Shown piece by piece: positions 31,526 through 42,688 of a stretch of DNA of 46,830 bases; within the stretch, counting starts at the first letter, position 1, and every line of letters begins with the position of its first letter. Origin of the DNA: Gracilaria vermiculophylla (lineage: Eukaryota; Rhodophyta; Florideophyceae; Gracilariales; Gracilariaceae); assembly GCA_019155205.2 (NCBI GenBank), contig JAHNZQ020000004.1:1599337-1646166 (forward strand), in the 5' to 3' direction. Both the position numbers and the translations under genes were made by a program. Under the pieces are notes generated by a model. It had not been told where the DNA came from and ran no database searches. It saw nothing but the letters and a program-made list of their open reading frames with translations.

Positions 31526-32728
31526 TTGATGTCTGAACAATACCAAAGAAAAATCTGTGGAACATGGTTTATGGACTCTGGTGCATACTTCCACATGATC
31601 ATTAACCGAAATTGGTTTATGGAGGAAACTTTAAAAAGAACTGAGCCAGTTACCACCAGACTAGGAGATGGAACCCATGTCAAATCAACAGAAAAGAGAA
31701 ACATACTTATGGAAATTTCTATGAATGGGTTTATGAAGACACTGCCTGTGCAAGATGTTTTATTTGTCCAGTAAATAGCTACGAACATTTTTTCTCTTGG
31801 GTAAATTGATTAAAGTGGACATCGAGTTTATTTTTAAAAAGGGTGGTGCACCGTTATATCCAAATATTGAAATGAAAAACTCCTTCAGGTCAAGTAAGAA
31901 AATTCTACCTACTGCTTTAAGAGCTCCAATAAGATCGAGGAAAACTATGTAGCATACTCAGCCACTATAACGGAGCAAGAACTTTGGCATGCCAGACTAG
32001 CACATGCTGGAAAATCAGTCTTGAGCCAAATCGTATCGAAGAAAACCGCAGATGGTGTTTCAGAAAAGTTGGAACAAAAAGACATAAGTACATGCAAGGG
32101 ATGTGTACTTGGGAAAATGATTTCAAAATCATTTCTGTCAGTAGGAAATTTTCAATCAAAGGGAAAACTAGAACTCATACACACGGATCTTTGTGAACCT
32201 ATGATTACAAAATCCAAAGGAGGAAAATTATATTTCATAACCTTCACTGATGATTACACAAGAATATCATTTGTGTATTTTCTCCGTACCAAAAACGAAG
32301 CATTTGAAAAAACCCGAGATTTTCTGACTATGGTACAAAATCAAGAAGGAATTTATATCAAACAAATTAGAAGTGATAGAGAAAAAGAATATTTTGCAAA
32401 GGCATTTGAAAATTGTTTCAAACACAAAGGTATCATTCAAGAGGGTACTGGAGCACACCAATCACAACAGAATGGTGTGGTGGAAAGAATTAACCGAGCA
32501 CTTTGTGAAAAAACAAGATTTATGCTTTACTTTCAGGACATTCCCGGAAGGTTTTTGGCTGAAGCTATCCAAACTGCAAATGTGATTAGGAATTTTGCTC
32601 CTACAAACATTCTAGGCAATTGCAGTCCTCATGAAAAATGGTTCGGAGAGAAACCAAATATTTCTCATCTCAAAGAATTTGGGTGCAATGCCAATGTTTT
32701 TATTCCAAATGATCGTAGAAAGAAATGA
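31526..32728 (+). pseudogene. Element F protease and integrase
   Basis: The protease part carries the active site in WFMDSGAYFHM (near 31567-31600) and ends about 31774. A GAG-pre-integrase region with a zinc-binding His/Cys set follows (LWHARLAHAG near 31980, CKGCVLGKM near 32093). The integrase core spans about 32170-32560: first Asp in LIHTDLCEPM, second in IRSDREKEYF, Glu in QQNGVVERINRAL, so all three acidic residues are present. It then runs to the conserved PHEKWFGEKPN and FGCNANVFIP. Breaks are a TAA at 31772-31774, a poor stretch 31775-31960 and TGA 32726-32728. After that last stop the frame continues into RT, so it is a single mutation. Confidence 0.9.
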
Positions 32729-34612
32729 GATGCCAAGTCAAGGCTGTGTACATTTTTGGGATACGAAGGTAGAAATTATCGCTTCATGGACGATACAACC
32801 AGAAGAGTGGTGGTGAGTGGAACGGCAAAATTTCTAGAAGCCCCAAAAATAATCTCAATGGAAGAAGAAACTTCTTTTGAACCAGAAAACTCAAAAGAAG
32901 AAGATGTAATGCTGAACACTGAAAAGGAAAATGATTCGGAAAACTCTCAGGCTTACAACCCACCTCCAGAAAATGAGCAAGCACCAGAAAGTATCCCACG
33001 GAGAAGTGGGAGAACTAGAAGACAGCCAACATGGCTCACATATGAGCATGCTGATAAATCTGAGGATATTGCTGCCGGTGCAGTAATGATGCTTGCACAC
33101 GAAACAGAACCAAGTAATGTAAAGGAGGCCCTGTCAGGGGTTCAGAAAACTTATTGGACATCTGCACTGGAAAGAAAAAGTAATTTTTTATACGAGAGTA
33201 ATACTTGGAAGCTGGTCCCTCGAAAATCAGCCATGCATATTTTGCAACCAAAATTGGTTTTCAAAATGAAACACGTAACCAAGAATCAAAAGAAAATATT
33301 TAAGGCAAGACTGGTGTGCAAAGGGTATCAGCAAAAATATGGCATTGGTTATTTTGAAACGTTCGCGCCAGCTGTACATATGGCTTCTTTACGGACCATG
33401 CTGGCTGTAGTACTCCAACAAAAAATTTTCATCACCCAGATGGATGTTAAAACAGCGTTCTTAAATGGAGTGTTGGAGGAAGAAGTTTTTATGGAACAGC
33501 CTGAGGGTTTTATTGACTCAAAAACTCCTAATCAAATATGCAAGCTAACGAAGGCAATATATAGACTAAAACAGGCGCCAAGAGCGTGGTACAAAATGGT
33601 TAGCTCGGTTTTGAGCAACATAAAATCTTTGAAAGCTCATGGAGACAGTGGAATATTTGTCCTAAATACTGATGACCATGAAATATTTGTTTCACTATAT
33701 GTCGATGACATAGCACTGGCAAGTGAAATTCCAAAAGGGGTTAAATTTGGTGAAGCAAGAACTAAGTTCTAAATTTAAATGAAGGATCTTGGAGAAATTC
33801 TACATGTGCTACGCATTGAAATCGACTATAATCAAGAAAAAGTAATTTTGAAAATATGTCAAAGTGCCTACGCAAGAACTGTGCTTAACCGATTTAATAT
33901 GGAGAACTGCAAAGAAATTAATACACCCTTGGAGGCGAACAGTACTTTACAAAAAAGTGGAACTGATGAAATAATTACGGGCGTTCCCTGCGGCGAATTA
34001 ATGGGTTCACTTATGTATCTTATGCTAGAGACGCGTCCTGATCTGGCATATGCAGTTGGAAAATTAAGTCAGTTTTCTGAAGAGAATTGCACAGAACATT
34101 GGAAATCATGCAAAAGGGTTCTTAGGTATATTCAGAAGACAAAAGATTTTTGTCTCGTCTACAAAAAATCTGCCAGCCCGTCACTATATGTCTATAGTGA
34201 TGCGAGTTTGGAAAATACGGAAAACAGAAAATCAGTTTCGGGATATGCTACATGTTACGGAAATTATTCACTGTCATGGAGCAGTCGAAAGCAAAATTTT
34301 GTGGCACTGTCATTCACAGCGGCCGAATCAATTGCATTTGCAGAGGCAGTCAAAGAATGGAAATGGTTGGCAAAATCATGAAGGATCTTAAAACTACTGA
34401 AGAACAAGCTTTTCAAATTTTTGTTGACAACCAGTCTACAATTGCAATTTCAAAAATTGAAGGAAGCCATGGAAAATGAAAGAACATTGCTATGCGGCAT
34501 TTCTATATTCAGGACTGCTTGGAAAATGAAGAAGTGAAAATGACATACTGTCCTACCAAACATTTGGCAGCTGATATTCTTACAAAGTCTCCACAGAAGA
34601 ACAAGCATTGAT
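32729..34612 (+). pseudogene. Element F reverse transcriptase and RNase H
   Basis: The frame reopens right after the TGA at 32726-32728. An acidic linker with PRRSGRTRRQP leads to copia RT: KARLVCKGYQQKYGIGYFETFAP, QMDVKTAFLNGVLEEEVFM, YRLKQAPRAWY and the catalytic LYVDDIALAS (near 33698). A one-base loss near 33770 separates the RT tail (MKDLGE, 33779 on). RNase H begins around 34110 with RPDLAYAVG and LYVYSDAS, then SWSSRKQNFVALSF and AESIAFAEAV. After a frameshift near 34378 the end reads FVDNQSTIAISK to HLAADILTKS (about 34562-34592). The whole has four or five lesions, few for its length, in keeping with the similar LTRs. Confidence 0.92.
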
Positions 34613-34651
34613 ATTTTATGAACATGTTGGGTCTTAAGCAGTTATTAAGTT

Positions 34652-34660
34652 GCGAAGGGG
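34652..34660 (+). other. Polypurine tract of element F
   Basis: GCGAAGGGG lies immediately before the 3' LTR and would prime plus-strand DNA. Confidence 0.7.
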
Positions 34661-34944
34661 TGTTGTAGAAGCATCTAGAAGTTTTTAGGAAGCAACTAGA
34701 AAATGCTAATATCTAGAGACTTCTAGAAGGTTCTATAGAAGAAATTATGTAGAAGTATTTCATGCTTTATGATAGAAACTATTAGAAGTTCTAGAAGACT
34801 ACAGAACATTATGAGAACACCATATAAGAAAACATTGCAGCCCAGGTTTGATGAATGATAGAAGTCAGGCCGAGTCATCGAGATAAAACAACAGCGCGTT
34901 TACTCAAGTTTATCCTAAGCTCTGTACTACATCTATTTACAATA
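34661..34944 (+). repeat. 3' LTR of element F
   Basis: 284 bp, the partner of 30250-30533, with the perfect heat-shock element at 34721-34733 and a changed TATA region (CATATAAG near 34822). Confidence 0.9.
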
Positions 34945-35536
34945 TATTTGAGGAGAATACTTATGGGCTGCGCCGCAAGGGTTCTACTATATCCTTTTAG
35001 GCATTATATGCAGGGCAGTGGACTTGAAAACGAATCCTGTTGGTGGTCCTATCCTGGTTGACGATGGTTTTAACGACCGCTGTATAATTTCAAGCTTCTG
35101 GTCATAAATTAGGCTACACGTCCTTTACTTTTGCTGAACATGATCAGGATCCTTTAAATGGGTCACTTCTTGGACTAATTCAATCTATGGGCCTGGTCAG
35201 GTATATTTGGTTAACATACAACGTGAAGCTTTATAGACTCGATCAATTGATACGGTATTCTCCAGATCTCATTTCCAGATGATCAACGTCACTGCATCGC
35301 ATCATAGCCCCTCAAAACGTCCATTCCTCTTTGCCAGCAGTTCACAACAAATTATTTCAGCCATCAACTGGTCTTCAAGATATTTTGCAAAGAATTGTTT
35401 TGAATTCACCAAAGATACATCGACGTAGACGTATTCTCCGGGCTGCATTATGAATTCCGCCTTCATACATTAAACATCATAGGCTTGGAACCGTTCTACT
35501 AAATTTTTAATTTGCTTTATGGCTGTCCGTAGGCTT
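34945..35536. other. No feature seen
   Basis: About 590 bp after element F with only short frames and no recognised motif. Confidence 0.5.
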
Positions 35537-35880
35537 TCAACGAGGTGTTATAAAACAGTATTTTTTACCTGTGTAGAAGATAAAGTTCCAGCCACCTGCT
35601 AGTTTGTTGGGCCATCGGCCACAGTTATACCACGAGGATGAAAAATAATGATCGAGGCCTAGAATATTCTTTCCATAACTTGACGCCGCTCTAGAGTGGT
35701 AGGTGTACATCAATGGCAGTACAAAGTCTGGCCAAGAGGTTTGGTGTTTTGCAACATAATGCGAAAGCCTCGCCACCACGGTTTTGTTCAATCGTTCTAC
35801 CTAGCCATCGCATCCCAGAATTTAGGCAGCTGTGATGTAATGCTTCAGGAATAACAGAACCTGCATGGACTTGAAAACCC
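35537..35880 (-). pseudogene. Ty3/Gypsy integrase relic
   Basis: A heavily decayed piece of a Gypsy integrase. The readable part starts with VERLNKTVVARLSHYVA, which contains the catalytic Glu in the usual V-E-R-x-N setting. It goes on with the core end SWPDFVLPLMYTYHSRA, equivalent to the PL-YAYN-H-STG stretch of relatives. Upstream (35880-36086) only frames without motifs remain. The canonical Glu here contrasts with the Lys in elements A and B, so this is a different or older lineage. No LTR and no other domain can be tied to it. Confidence 0.7.
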
Positions 35881-37550
35881 TGGAAATCATATTTTATCCA
35901 GTGTCTGTTTAGAGCGATAAAGTTGCACCAAATGGACAGAAGCCACTCGTAATGAGTGCCTTGATTTGGACGGCAGGATGGTGATTTGTAGCAGCATATC
36001 TCGGATACGATTCTAAAATCTGAAGATGAACACAAGAGTTTGCATATCTCCTTAAACGTTTTTAGAAGCGGTTTCTTTCGGATCATAGCGATATCTTCGA
36101 TTCAGTGTTGCACAAGGCACACTTTAAAGTACTTGCCGTGCTGCAAAGCTTCATTTCGGGCCAAACGTATGGCTAGACACAATTATGTACACGTCTTGAC
36201 CTGACAAAAGCCATTAAAATGACCACAGTAAGGTCGAAGATTTGCATAGAAGACCTACACAGCCCGAAAGCACAAGAATATGTGTTAGATGCAATATCCA
36301 TTGGCATAATGAGGTGAGGATCACATTCTATATTGTGTCACCTATATCATAAATGATAGGTCCTCGCGTAATCTACGTCTTTTGGCCGTTGTCGAACTAA
36401 GTCTTTTTTGACATACAACTGGGAGCTGCTCCTTGGGATACTTATCGGTCCCCTCTTACCTGAAGATAACTATTTCATTATCATTTCCAGTATGCTGTGC
36501 TTCATCCAAAGTGGTGCAACTCTCTGTTTATCATGATGTTGACCCCAAAAATCTCTTTTACGTCCTGCACTCATATACCCTTCGGTGTGTTCCCCTGGTT
36601 GCACCGTGAAGCCAGACATTTTTTCCTCTAAAAATTCCATCTATACTTCATCGGTTGGTAATTACGACGGCGCATCCGCCACGTCGTGGTAGACTTTCGG
36701 CCAGTACTAAAATTTATATTTAAACTCTGATAGAACCACTATTCATCAGGCTAGATGTCATTTAGAATACCCTGGGCCATAAATCTAACTCATGGCATCT
36801 TGGTCTCTCCTGTGGCTGACGGTACCTCTAAAGAGGTTCTGTTTGAGCCTCAGCATCCCCCATATAACAGAAAAGCGTTCCTTTTCTCTTACTGTACATT
36901 TCTGCTCCCCGCTGGCTAGAGCTGTATTCTATTGTTCAACTGACCACTTGTTTCCATGTCGCTACCCCTCTGCATGTGAGCATCCTACCTGAGCAGCTAA
37001 TGCGTCAAATCCAAGCGCGTGCGGGCAGTTCGATGTCGGCAATGCTAGCACCGACTTAATGAGAAGCACAGCCTTAAAGGTCGGTAAAGCGGGTACAGTG
37101 CTTTTCAAATTCATATCACGTCTATAGAACGCGCCAAAATAGTACTGTTGTCACAATTTGGTCAGTATAGTGATCCATGACGTAGGGATGTGTCTGCAAA
37201 GTTGACTCTGGGCAATCAAACAGGTCAGCACAACGCTGGGCTCGTCGCTGCTCTGCGGCGACGCCATCGGGTTCACTCGGCCTAAGGCTAGACCTTTGTA
37301 TCTTTGCGCCCGTGCCCGTTCGCGTGGGCGCTGTCTGGCGTCGTTCATGCTGATAATTGCAATCGGCGCTGTCGCCTATTCAAACCTGTATTATTCAGTA
37401 GCTTTGTCATTTGCATTAAACCACTTCTAATCCATAGTTCACTGCGTGCTCTGCAACAGGGTTCATGGAGCACTCCGTGCTCTGCAACAGCGTGGTCCCA
37501 CAACTGTAGTGCACCTATTGCATAACCATACATCAATAACATCCATCATT
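35881..37550. other. 1.7 kb without a recognisable gene
   Basis: Short frames only. A minor direct repeat, CGTGCTCTGCAACAG, occurs twice near 37445 and 37478, with a small hairpin GAGCAC-TCC-GTGCTC between. No element ends could be assigned. Confidence 0.5.
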
Positions 37551-38548
37551 ATGGCACAAGGATCCCCTCTTTCGCGCTTATGACAGCTTGAAATCATACA
37601 ATTAAAAGCTAACGAAAAATCCTATGCTGAAATTGGTCGAGCTTTACATCGTCATCAAGTCATAAATTTCCATTTCCTTAAAAATCCAGCAATCCATGTA
37701 ACAAAAAAAAGCATACAGGGTGTCCACACATTCTGAGTCCTAAAGATGAAGCCCTTATAAATCGGAAGCTGTATCGAGGAGGCTTTTCATGCGATGAAAT
37801 TGCAAAAAAAAAGTAAACCTCAACGTTTTTAAATCAACAGTTTAGAGTGGAATCACTAAAAAGAGTTTCTTCAAGTTTAAAAAATGAAAAAAACATTCTT
37901 TCTTGAATATCATCATATTAAAGAAGGATATATTGGTGTGCTAACATAGCGTACTGGAAAGATCAATAAGACAGAGTTATTTTTCTGACGAAAAACATTC
38001 AACTTAAATGGTCCAGAATGTTATTATTTTATTGGAATGATCTAAGAATTGAACGCTCTGAATTTTGAACGAGATACTCTGAAGGGGTTTTCTAATACTT
38101 TACCATGGGCTGGCATATCAAAATATGGAGAACCAGATATTGCATTTCGTAATGTAAATATGGACTTTGCATGTCATCAAAAAGTTCTCTATAACTACAT
38201 AATATCTTACAAATACTGTAAACACAGAAGAAAATTATTTTCCAGGAAGATAATGCTCCGATGCACAAATCTAATTTGGTTTCAGAATGACTACAAGAAG
38301 CAGACATTAAGGTCATGGATTGGCCAGCACGCTCAGCCTACTTAAACCCCATTGAAATTAAATGGCGTTTATTATGGAGAATGTTTTGTGGCCATGGAAG
38401 GCAGTCAAGCACAGTTTTTCATTGGAAAAAATGTAATATGAATTGGTGGAACAATATTTCTATTTTGATAGTTAATGCCTACGTTAATTGGATGCCAAAA
38501 CGCTTTATTAGCGTCACTCAGCAGAAAGGTGGAAAACTTAGTTAGTGA
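37551..38548 (+). pseudogene. Tc1/mariner transposase, decayed
   Basis: DDE transposase gene of a Tc1/mariner element. ATG 37551 begins MAQGSPLSRL. A helix-turn-helix DNA-binding part follows (KANEKSYAEIGRALHRH). After shifts comes a second helix region (PHILSPKDEALINRKLY, near 37720-37770), then the core with its first Asp in SDEK (near 37986), the second in FQEDNAPMHKS (near 38240-38275), and the last acidic residue in SAYLNPIEIKW (near 38330-38362), the family's PDLNPIE motif. The C-terminal end reads NAYVNWMPKRFISV. At least five shifts and stops break it. No terminal inverted repeats were found by eye, so the ends of the element are not given. Confidence 0.88.
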
Positions 38549-39033
38549 TTCGCCGAAAGAGACTTATAGTTGATAATGCAATTATGATTTTGAGACAGGT
38601 TTTTGGACTTGAATGTATTCTAAATGTCAATCTTTTCGTCGTGTAGTATTAGTATCATAATTTTTGTAATATAAAATGACGCGATATGATTTTGAAACAG
38701 ACTGTACTTCATCTTCTTTTAAGTAATCAACGCTGTATGTTTGGGCCTCCTTTGTTTTTCTGTTTTGCAGAGCGACAAACGTGCCAAATTGGTTTAGAAA
38801 CTGCCAGTATTCGTAACACAAACTAGCAAAGAGACTAACATCCGTTTGGTTTCTTGACAGTTTCTCTCTCGATATTGCTCGGATGTTATATTTCGTTTCC
38901 AATCATCGGTTGAGACTTTTAATGCATTCCAAGTATTCCATTTTGTAGTAGAACATCATGAACCTTTTCTACTTTAGAGTCAAAGCCCGGACACAGAAAA
39001 GCTCCGGTACGGTTTTGGCACGGTTAAGGTAGC
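38549..39033. other. No feature seen
   Basis: AT-rich spacer. A minus-strand frame of 91 codons (38627-38902) has no recognisable motif. Confidence 0.5.
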
Positions 39034-39300
39034 TTATGAGGGTACGGGAGTATTTACCAAAGTTAGCCATGTAAAGTATGCCGCTGTGGCTTTCCATTTT
39101 ACACTGAGTTGGATAATTTTCAACGTTTCCTGGAACGTGTAAGATGTATTTGATAAGCTCAGTGGCACCCGTTTGAGATCATAGAGCCTCGCATGGTACG
39201 CAAAGTTTGTTTCATCCCTGGGTTTCTCTGGGATATCCGATTGCAACCTGGCAAAGTTGGCATCCAAAAAGCTAAACACCATTGCATCTCCCAGTTAGGC
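39034..39300 (-). pseudogene. Ty3/Gypsy reverse transcriptase relic
   Basis: An 82-codon minus-strand remnant of the RT palm. LDANFARLQSDIPEKPRDET and the following NFAYHARLYDLKRVPLSLSN and TFQETLKII match, position by position, the Gypsy block that runs from the first catalytic Asp region (normally LDANSGFWQ) to the F-R-MPFGL-NAP-TFQR motif. The YxDD box that should come next is unreadable. No neighbouring domain remains. It could belong with the integrase relic at 35537-35880, but distance and decay prevent a firm link. Confidence 0.75.
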
Positions 39301-39328
39301 ATTACATTCTTTCTTTCGTGATATCGGG

Positions 39329-39360
39329 TACGCGATTCTAACGGGTACGCGTTTCTAACG
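39329..39360. repeat. Short tandem repeat, 18 bp x 2
   Basis: Two near-identical units of GGGTACGCG-A/T-TTCTAAC, the second followed by CGGCTACGG. Slippage origin is likely. Confidence 0.7.
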
Positions 39361-40134
39361 GCTACGGCTGGAGTGCCATGCCTTCCGTAGAGATTTTTTT
39401 TGGCACTTTGCCGATTTCCGGGATTCCGGCGAGGCCATATATATAGAAAAGGTTAATGTCACGGGCGCGAGCTACGTCCGTTTGCACGGTTGGATCCGGA
39501 ATAACCGACCCGGCGCGTTTCGCCTGACGTGGTACGCGCGCGGCAACCGCGCGGGGCCCGATGGCTACACTTTGGGCGCCGGCTGGCATCTGTCTTGCAC
39601 GGCGAATTTAATATTTTTGCTATTTTATTTATTTATTTGTTTTGGCTATTTCGGCCGTTGAGCTACAGTAATTAGCGCAACGGCACTTTGGCCGTCGCGC
39701 CCAGTAGACCAGACCAAGCGGGATCTTTGGTCTGAACTTTCCGCCCTCGTGGGTAACTCTCTCCACCTTGGAGAGGTACGCCGAAGACTACGGAAGTCAA
39801 CCGCCCATGGCGCCGAAGACCATTCTTGGGACTATTCTCTCCATCTTTCAGGTTCGCCCTCGTTTGAATTTATCCCCACCGGACCTCCGGTTCACCCTTT
39901 CCGACGACGTCCCCCACCTGCTCAATTCGCCTTGCCCGAAACCCGCGCGGCCCGATATATTACCCGGCCTCGCCGAGATAGCACTGTATATCACATGAAC
40001 CTCTCACCGAACATTACGGAAACTGCCTCAATCAGAGGACTTTCCAGATCCCCAGTTCCTCCATTTGCCTTCCTCCTGCACCCGTTGCGACGGCTGGGTT
40101 TGGAGCTACGCTCGGCCCGTGTGCCTCGCCCGAG
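39361..40134. other. No gene recognised; flank of element C
   Basis: GC-rich sequence with a TTTATTTATTTATTT run near 39625. A + frame at 39749-40198 is open but runs into the LTR of element C and has no motif. It may be part of an older unrecognised repeat. Confidence 0.5.
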
Positions 40135-40687
40135 TGTAATACAGGGGATCTTAAAGAGATATTGTGGTGTGGCTTTACGACGGAATGTTTTTATGTAGGG
40201 CTCTTATTATATTCATTGAGCCACGCAGTGTATAACTCGGGCCATGTGCACTAGAGTACCCTTGAGAAACGATAGAATTTAGATTTATTTTAGTTAATTG
40301 TTGCAGATAGTTAGAACAGTAGTGAGACCAACTGAGCTTTCTCCCAGCGTGATACTCAATCTGCCGGTAGAGCTTCACCTGTGGCGAAGTAGACCAAGGA
40401 CCCCTGATTTCACGTCTATTTTTCCGGTTGGAGACCCCCGTCGAGGATTCTAAGGTTTCTAAGACGCCGATCCCTATGTCGCCTCGTAGCAGCGCCTATA
40501 GCAGCATTGTCCGCCCAGTGACCCTCTCTCTATTCGTTTGGTGTTTGCGGATCCTCTTTTAGAAATCCCGCGTCTAGTGACAGCAATATAGGATAGCAAC
40601 TTTAAGAACACGGGCCTTTGGAGTCAACAAAAACTTCTAACAGAGATTGTGCGCTTTTACCTTGAAAGGAGAACTGACGATACCACA
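40135..40687 (+). repeat. 5' LTR of element C
   Basis: 553 bp, beginning TGTAATACAGGGG and ending GATACCACA. It is inverted relative to the LTRs at 1646-2199, 11363-11916 and 41612-42164. Confidence 0.9.
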
Positions 40688-40689
40688 AC

Positions 40690-40702
40690 TGGTCTTCCGA
40701 CT
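40690..40702 (+). promoter_or_regulatory. Primer binding site of element C
   Basis: TGGTCTTCCGACT, two bases after the LTR, identical to that of element A (11348-11360). The conserved site supports a tRNA-Tyr-like primer for the family. Confidence 0.72.
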
Positions 40703-40759
40703 TAGAAGGCAGGATTCCTTAAAGATTCGCAAAAGTCACGACATAACAACGTTTCTAGT

Positions 40760-41455
40760 TTGCAACGATCGGAACCCCACAGCGGAATTGTTCTTCAAGA
40801 AATTCCAGAGTGGAAGGAAACCATTCCCGACCCACTCCTATATGGGCCCCTCAGAACCCATAATGGAAGTCCTCCTACAGAACCCTCAATTCATCGACTC
40901 CGTCATTGGGCGCAGCACGCGCAGCGCTCTCCAAGAGATCGCCGTCAGAATGGAGGACTCTAAAGGTCTACTTCTGCGTCTTGGCGCATCTGCAGAGCGT
41001 TTCAGGAATCACCTTCAGAGAGTGCACGACCTAAGGCAAACAAAATCCTCAGCGACATCTTTGGAGAAAACTGACGTGGAGGTTAGAAAGCCGCACACGG
41101 CATCGCAGCAGCCAACTCAGAAGCTGCAGGGACGGGAACAACCGGGGTCTACCATTATATTGGAGTCTCTGTCCCAGCGCCTTACGGAGTGGCTCTCACA
41201 GGAGCTGGTTCAAAGATTTCCTGCAGGTGCCGAGGCGCATTTCGGAGCGTGTCACCACATTCTTGTGGAGGAAATCGCAACGGAAAGTGCTCACCGTGCT
41301 GTAGATGCTTTGCTGAATTTGGACCCTTTCCTGGAGGTGATCTCGGATGATATCCGTGCCAAGGTTCGTTCCCAAACCACGCAGCCGCTGCCCGCAGCGT
41401 CGCTTAAATTTATTCTTCTTTACAGAAAAGGTTCCCGCAATGCACACCTAAGGTG
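40760..41455 (+). pseudogene. Element C gag N-terminal part
   Basis: The N-terminal region of the family's gag, in better shape than in element A: one frame is open from before 40700 to the stop at 41454-41456. The real start is unknown; ATG 40837 and ATG 40863 are candidates. Blocks shared with A include RSTRSALQEIAVRMED, ERFRNHLQRVHDLRQ, KTDVEVRKPHTASQQ, KLQGREQ, LTEWLSQELVQRFPAGAEAH and SAHRAVDALL. The predicted chain is rich in helices and charged residues, as expected for a matrix/capsid start, but I name no domain. The TGA near the end coincides with decay of homology to A, so it may be a mutation. The capsid's second half is missing because element B inserted downstream. Confidence 0.75.
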
Positions 41456-41611
41456 ACCACGGGCAGAGAAGGACAGGATACTGCTGCACCCTCCGCCGAA
41501 GAATGTAAGGATACTGTTTTAGAGAAACGGAAACACCTCAGTAATATTGCTTTGCACCGTCTGGACCTGTCACCTCACGCCGGAGGACAAGACACAGATC
41601 TCCAGATTTTT

Positions 41612-42164
41612 TGTGGTACTATAAGCCCTCCTCCAGAGGTAGAAAAGCACAACGTCCGTTAGGAGTTCTTGTTGACTCCAAAGGCTCGTATTTCTAGAGG
41701 ACGTCTCCGGTATCCGCTGTCGCGAGCCGGGGGAATTCTTTAAGGAGATCCGCAAACACCAAGCGAAGGGGGAGCTTCACTGGGCGGACAATGCTCCTAC
41801 AGGCGCTGCTATGATGCGACCTGGGGATCGGCGGCTTAGAAACCTGCGGTGATCGACGAGAGACTCCAACCGGGGAAGTAGAAGAAGACTCAAGGGTGCT
41901 TGTCTTTACTTCCCCAGATGTGGAGCTCAACCGATAGATTAAGTATCAAGCCGGGAGCCTGCCTCAGCAGGTCTCGCTACTGTACCAATTACCTGCATAA
42001 ATTATCTAAAATAAATAAGAATTCTACCGTGCCTCAAGGATACTGTAGCGCACGTGGGCGGGATTATGCACCACGTGGCCCAGCTAATAAAATACGAGCC
42101 TTTCTTAGGAATATTATACCGTAAGGCCAAACCACCTTATTTCCGTAGGAGCCACTGTACTACA
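41612..42164 (-). repeat. 3' LTR of element B
   Basis: 553 bp. In the sense direction it starts TGTAGTACAGTGGC and ends AGTACCACA. The outer end abuts element C gag. Confidence 0.92.
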
Positions 42165-42166
42165 TA

Positions 42167-42177
42167 CCCCCTTTCCT
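42167..42177 (-). other. Polypurine tract of element B
   Basis: The sense strand reads AGGAAAGGGGG, two bases before the 3' LTR. It is the primer for plus-strand DNA synthesis. In element A the same place is eroded. Confidence 0.8.
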
Positions 42178-42688
42178 AAATTGCACCACGTCGTCGAGGT
42201 GCATCTTCCGCTTTCTTGATCCCTGGGGTGGCTCCCATCGGTGTTGAGGAAAGCGTGGCCTCTGGCAATTTGTCCGCTATCTCCTACAGGCATTCCTTCT
42301 CTTCTTCATAATCCTGCGCGGCGTGTTTCCGCGGCCTCGCGTTTCACTCCTTGCGGCGTTTATGGGCTCTGCTCCTCTTCAACCCGGTTTCATCCGCTCC
42401 TTCTTGGTGTCACCTGTCGGTGCTGCTGCGCCAGTTGGATGCGCCAGTCGGCAACGCGAGTGTCAGCGTTTTCCGGCGTACCGCGCGCGGTGCAAGTGCA
42501 CACTTTCGTGGACGGAGCTCGGGTCAGTCCCGCGAGAATACCGACCCCCTGGAGGCGCTAGCCACCCCGACTCCTTCGAGGTTACTTCTTTTGGCAATAC
42601 CCACTTCTGCGCGTCCGCTCATCCGACCTCCATGAAGGTGCCAGACTCATAAGTCTTTCGACCGCACCTTCGTCGTTCTCCGTTGGAC
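42178..42688 (+). other. Leader before the antisense gene of element B
   Basis: Counterpart of 2200-2712 in element A. The + frame 42247-42561 shares protein-level islands with A (PLAI, GIPS, PARR, PCGV), but its ATG is AGG here. It is not in frame with the main gene. No promoter motif was recognised. Confidence 0.4.

Larger units (their letters stand above)
30250..34944 (+). mobile_element. Element F: Ty1/copia retrotransposon, full length, recently decayed
   Basis: A 4.7 kb AT-rich element on the + strand. LTRs are 30250-30533 and 34661-34944, each 284 bp and differing at roughly 5% of sites by eye, so this is the youngest element in the window. The primer site abuts the 5' LTR and the purine tract GCGAAGGGG abuts the 3' LTR. 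Protein order gag, protease, integrase, RT, RNase H identifies Ty1/copia. Flanks TAATT (30245-30249) and TATTT (34945-34949) are a possible 5 bp duplication. Both frames carry a handful of stops and shifts. The use of an internal initiator tRNA-Met site recalls Drosophila copia and the GalEa-type copia elements of aquatic hosts. The lineage is an inference. Confidence 0.93.
40135..41611 (+). mobile_element. Element C: 5' end of an A-family element, cut by element B
   Basis: A + strand LTR (40135-40687), primer site and gag start, homologous to element A. At 41612 it stops abruptly at the 3' LTR edge of element B. The last readable homology to the gag-pol of A is around 41560. The rest of C should continue to the right of B, outside the window. 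C is therefore older than B. Its LTR is clearly more different from those of A and B than they are from each other. Confidence 0.88.

Noticed and set aside
39749..40198. Open frame of 149 codons before and into the LTR of element C
   Set aside because: It crosses the LTR start at 40135, has no motif and no conserved copy; likely chance in GC-rich DNA.
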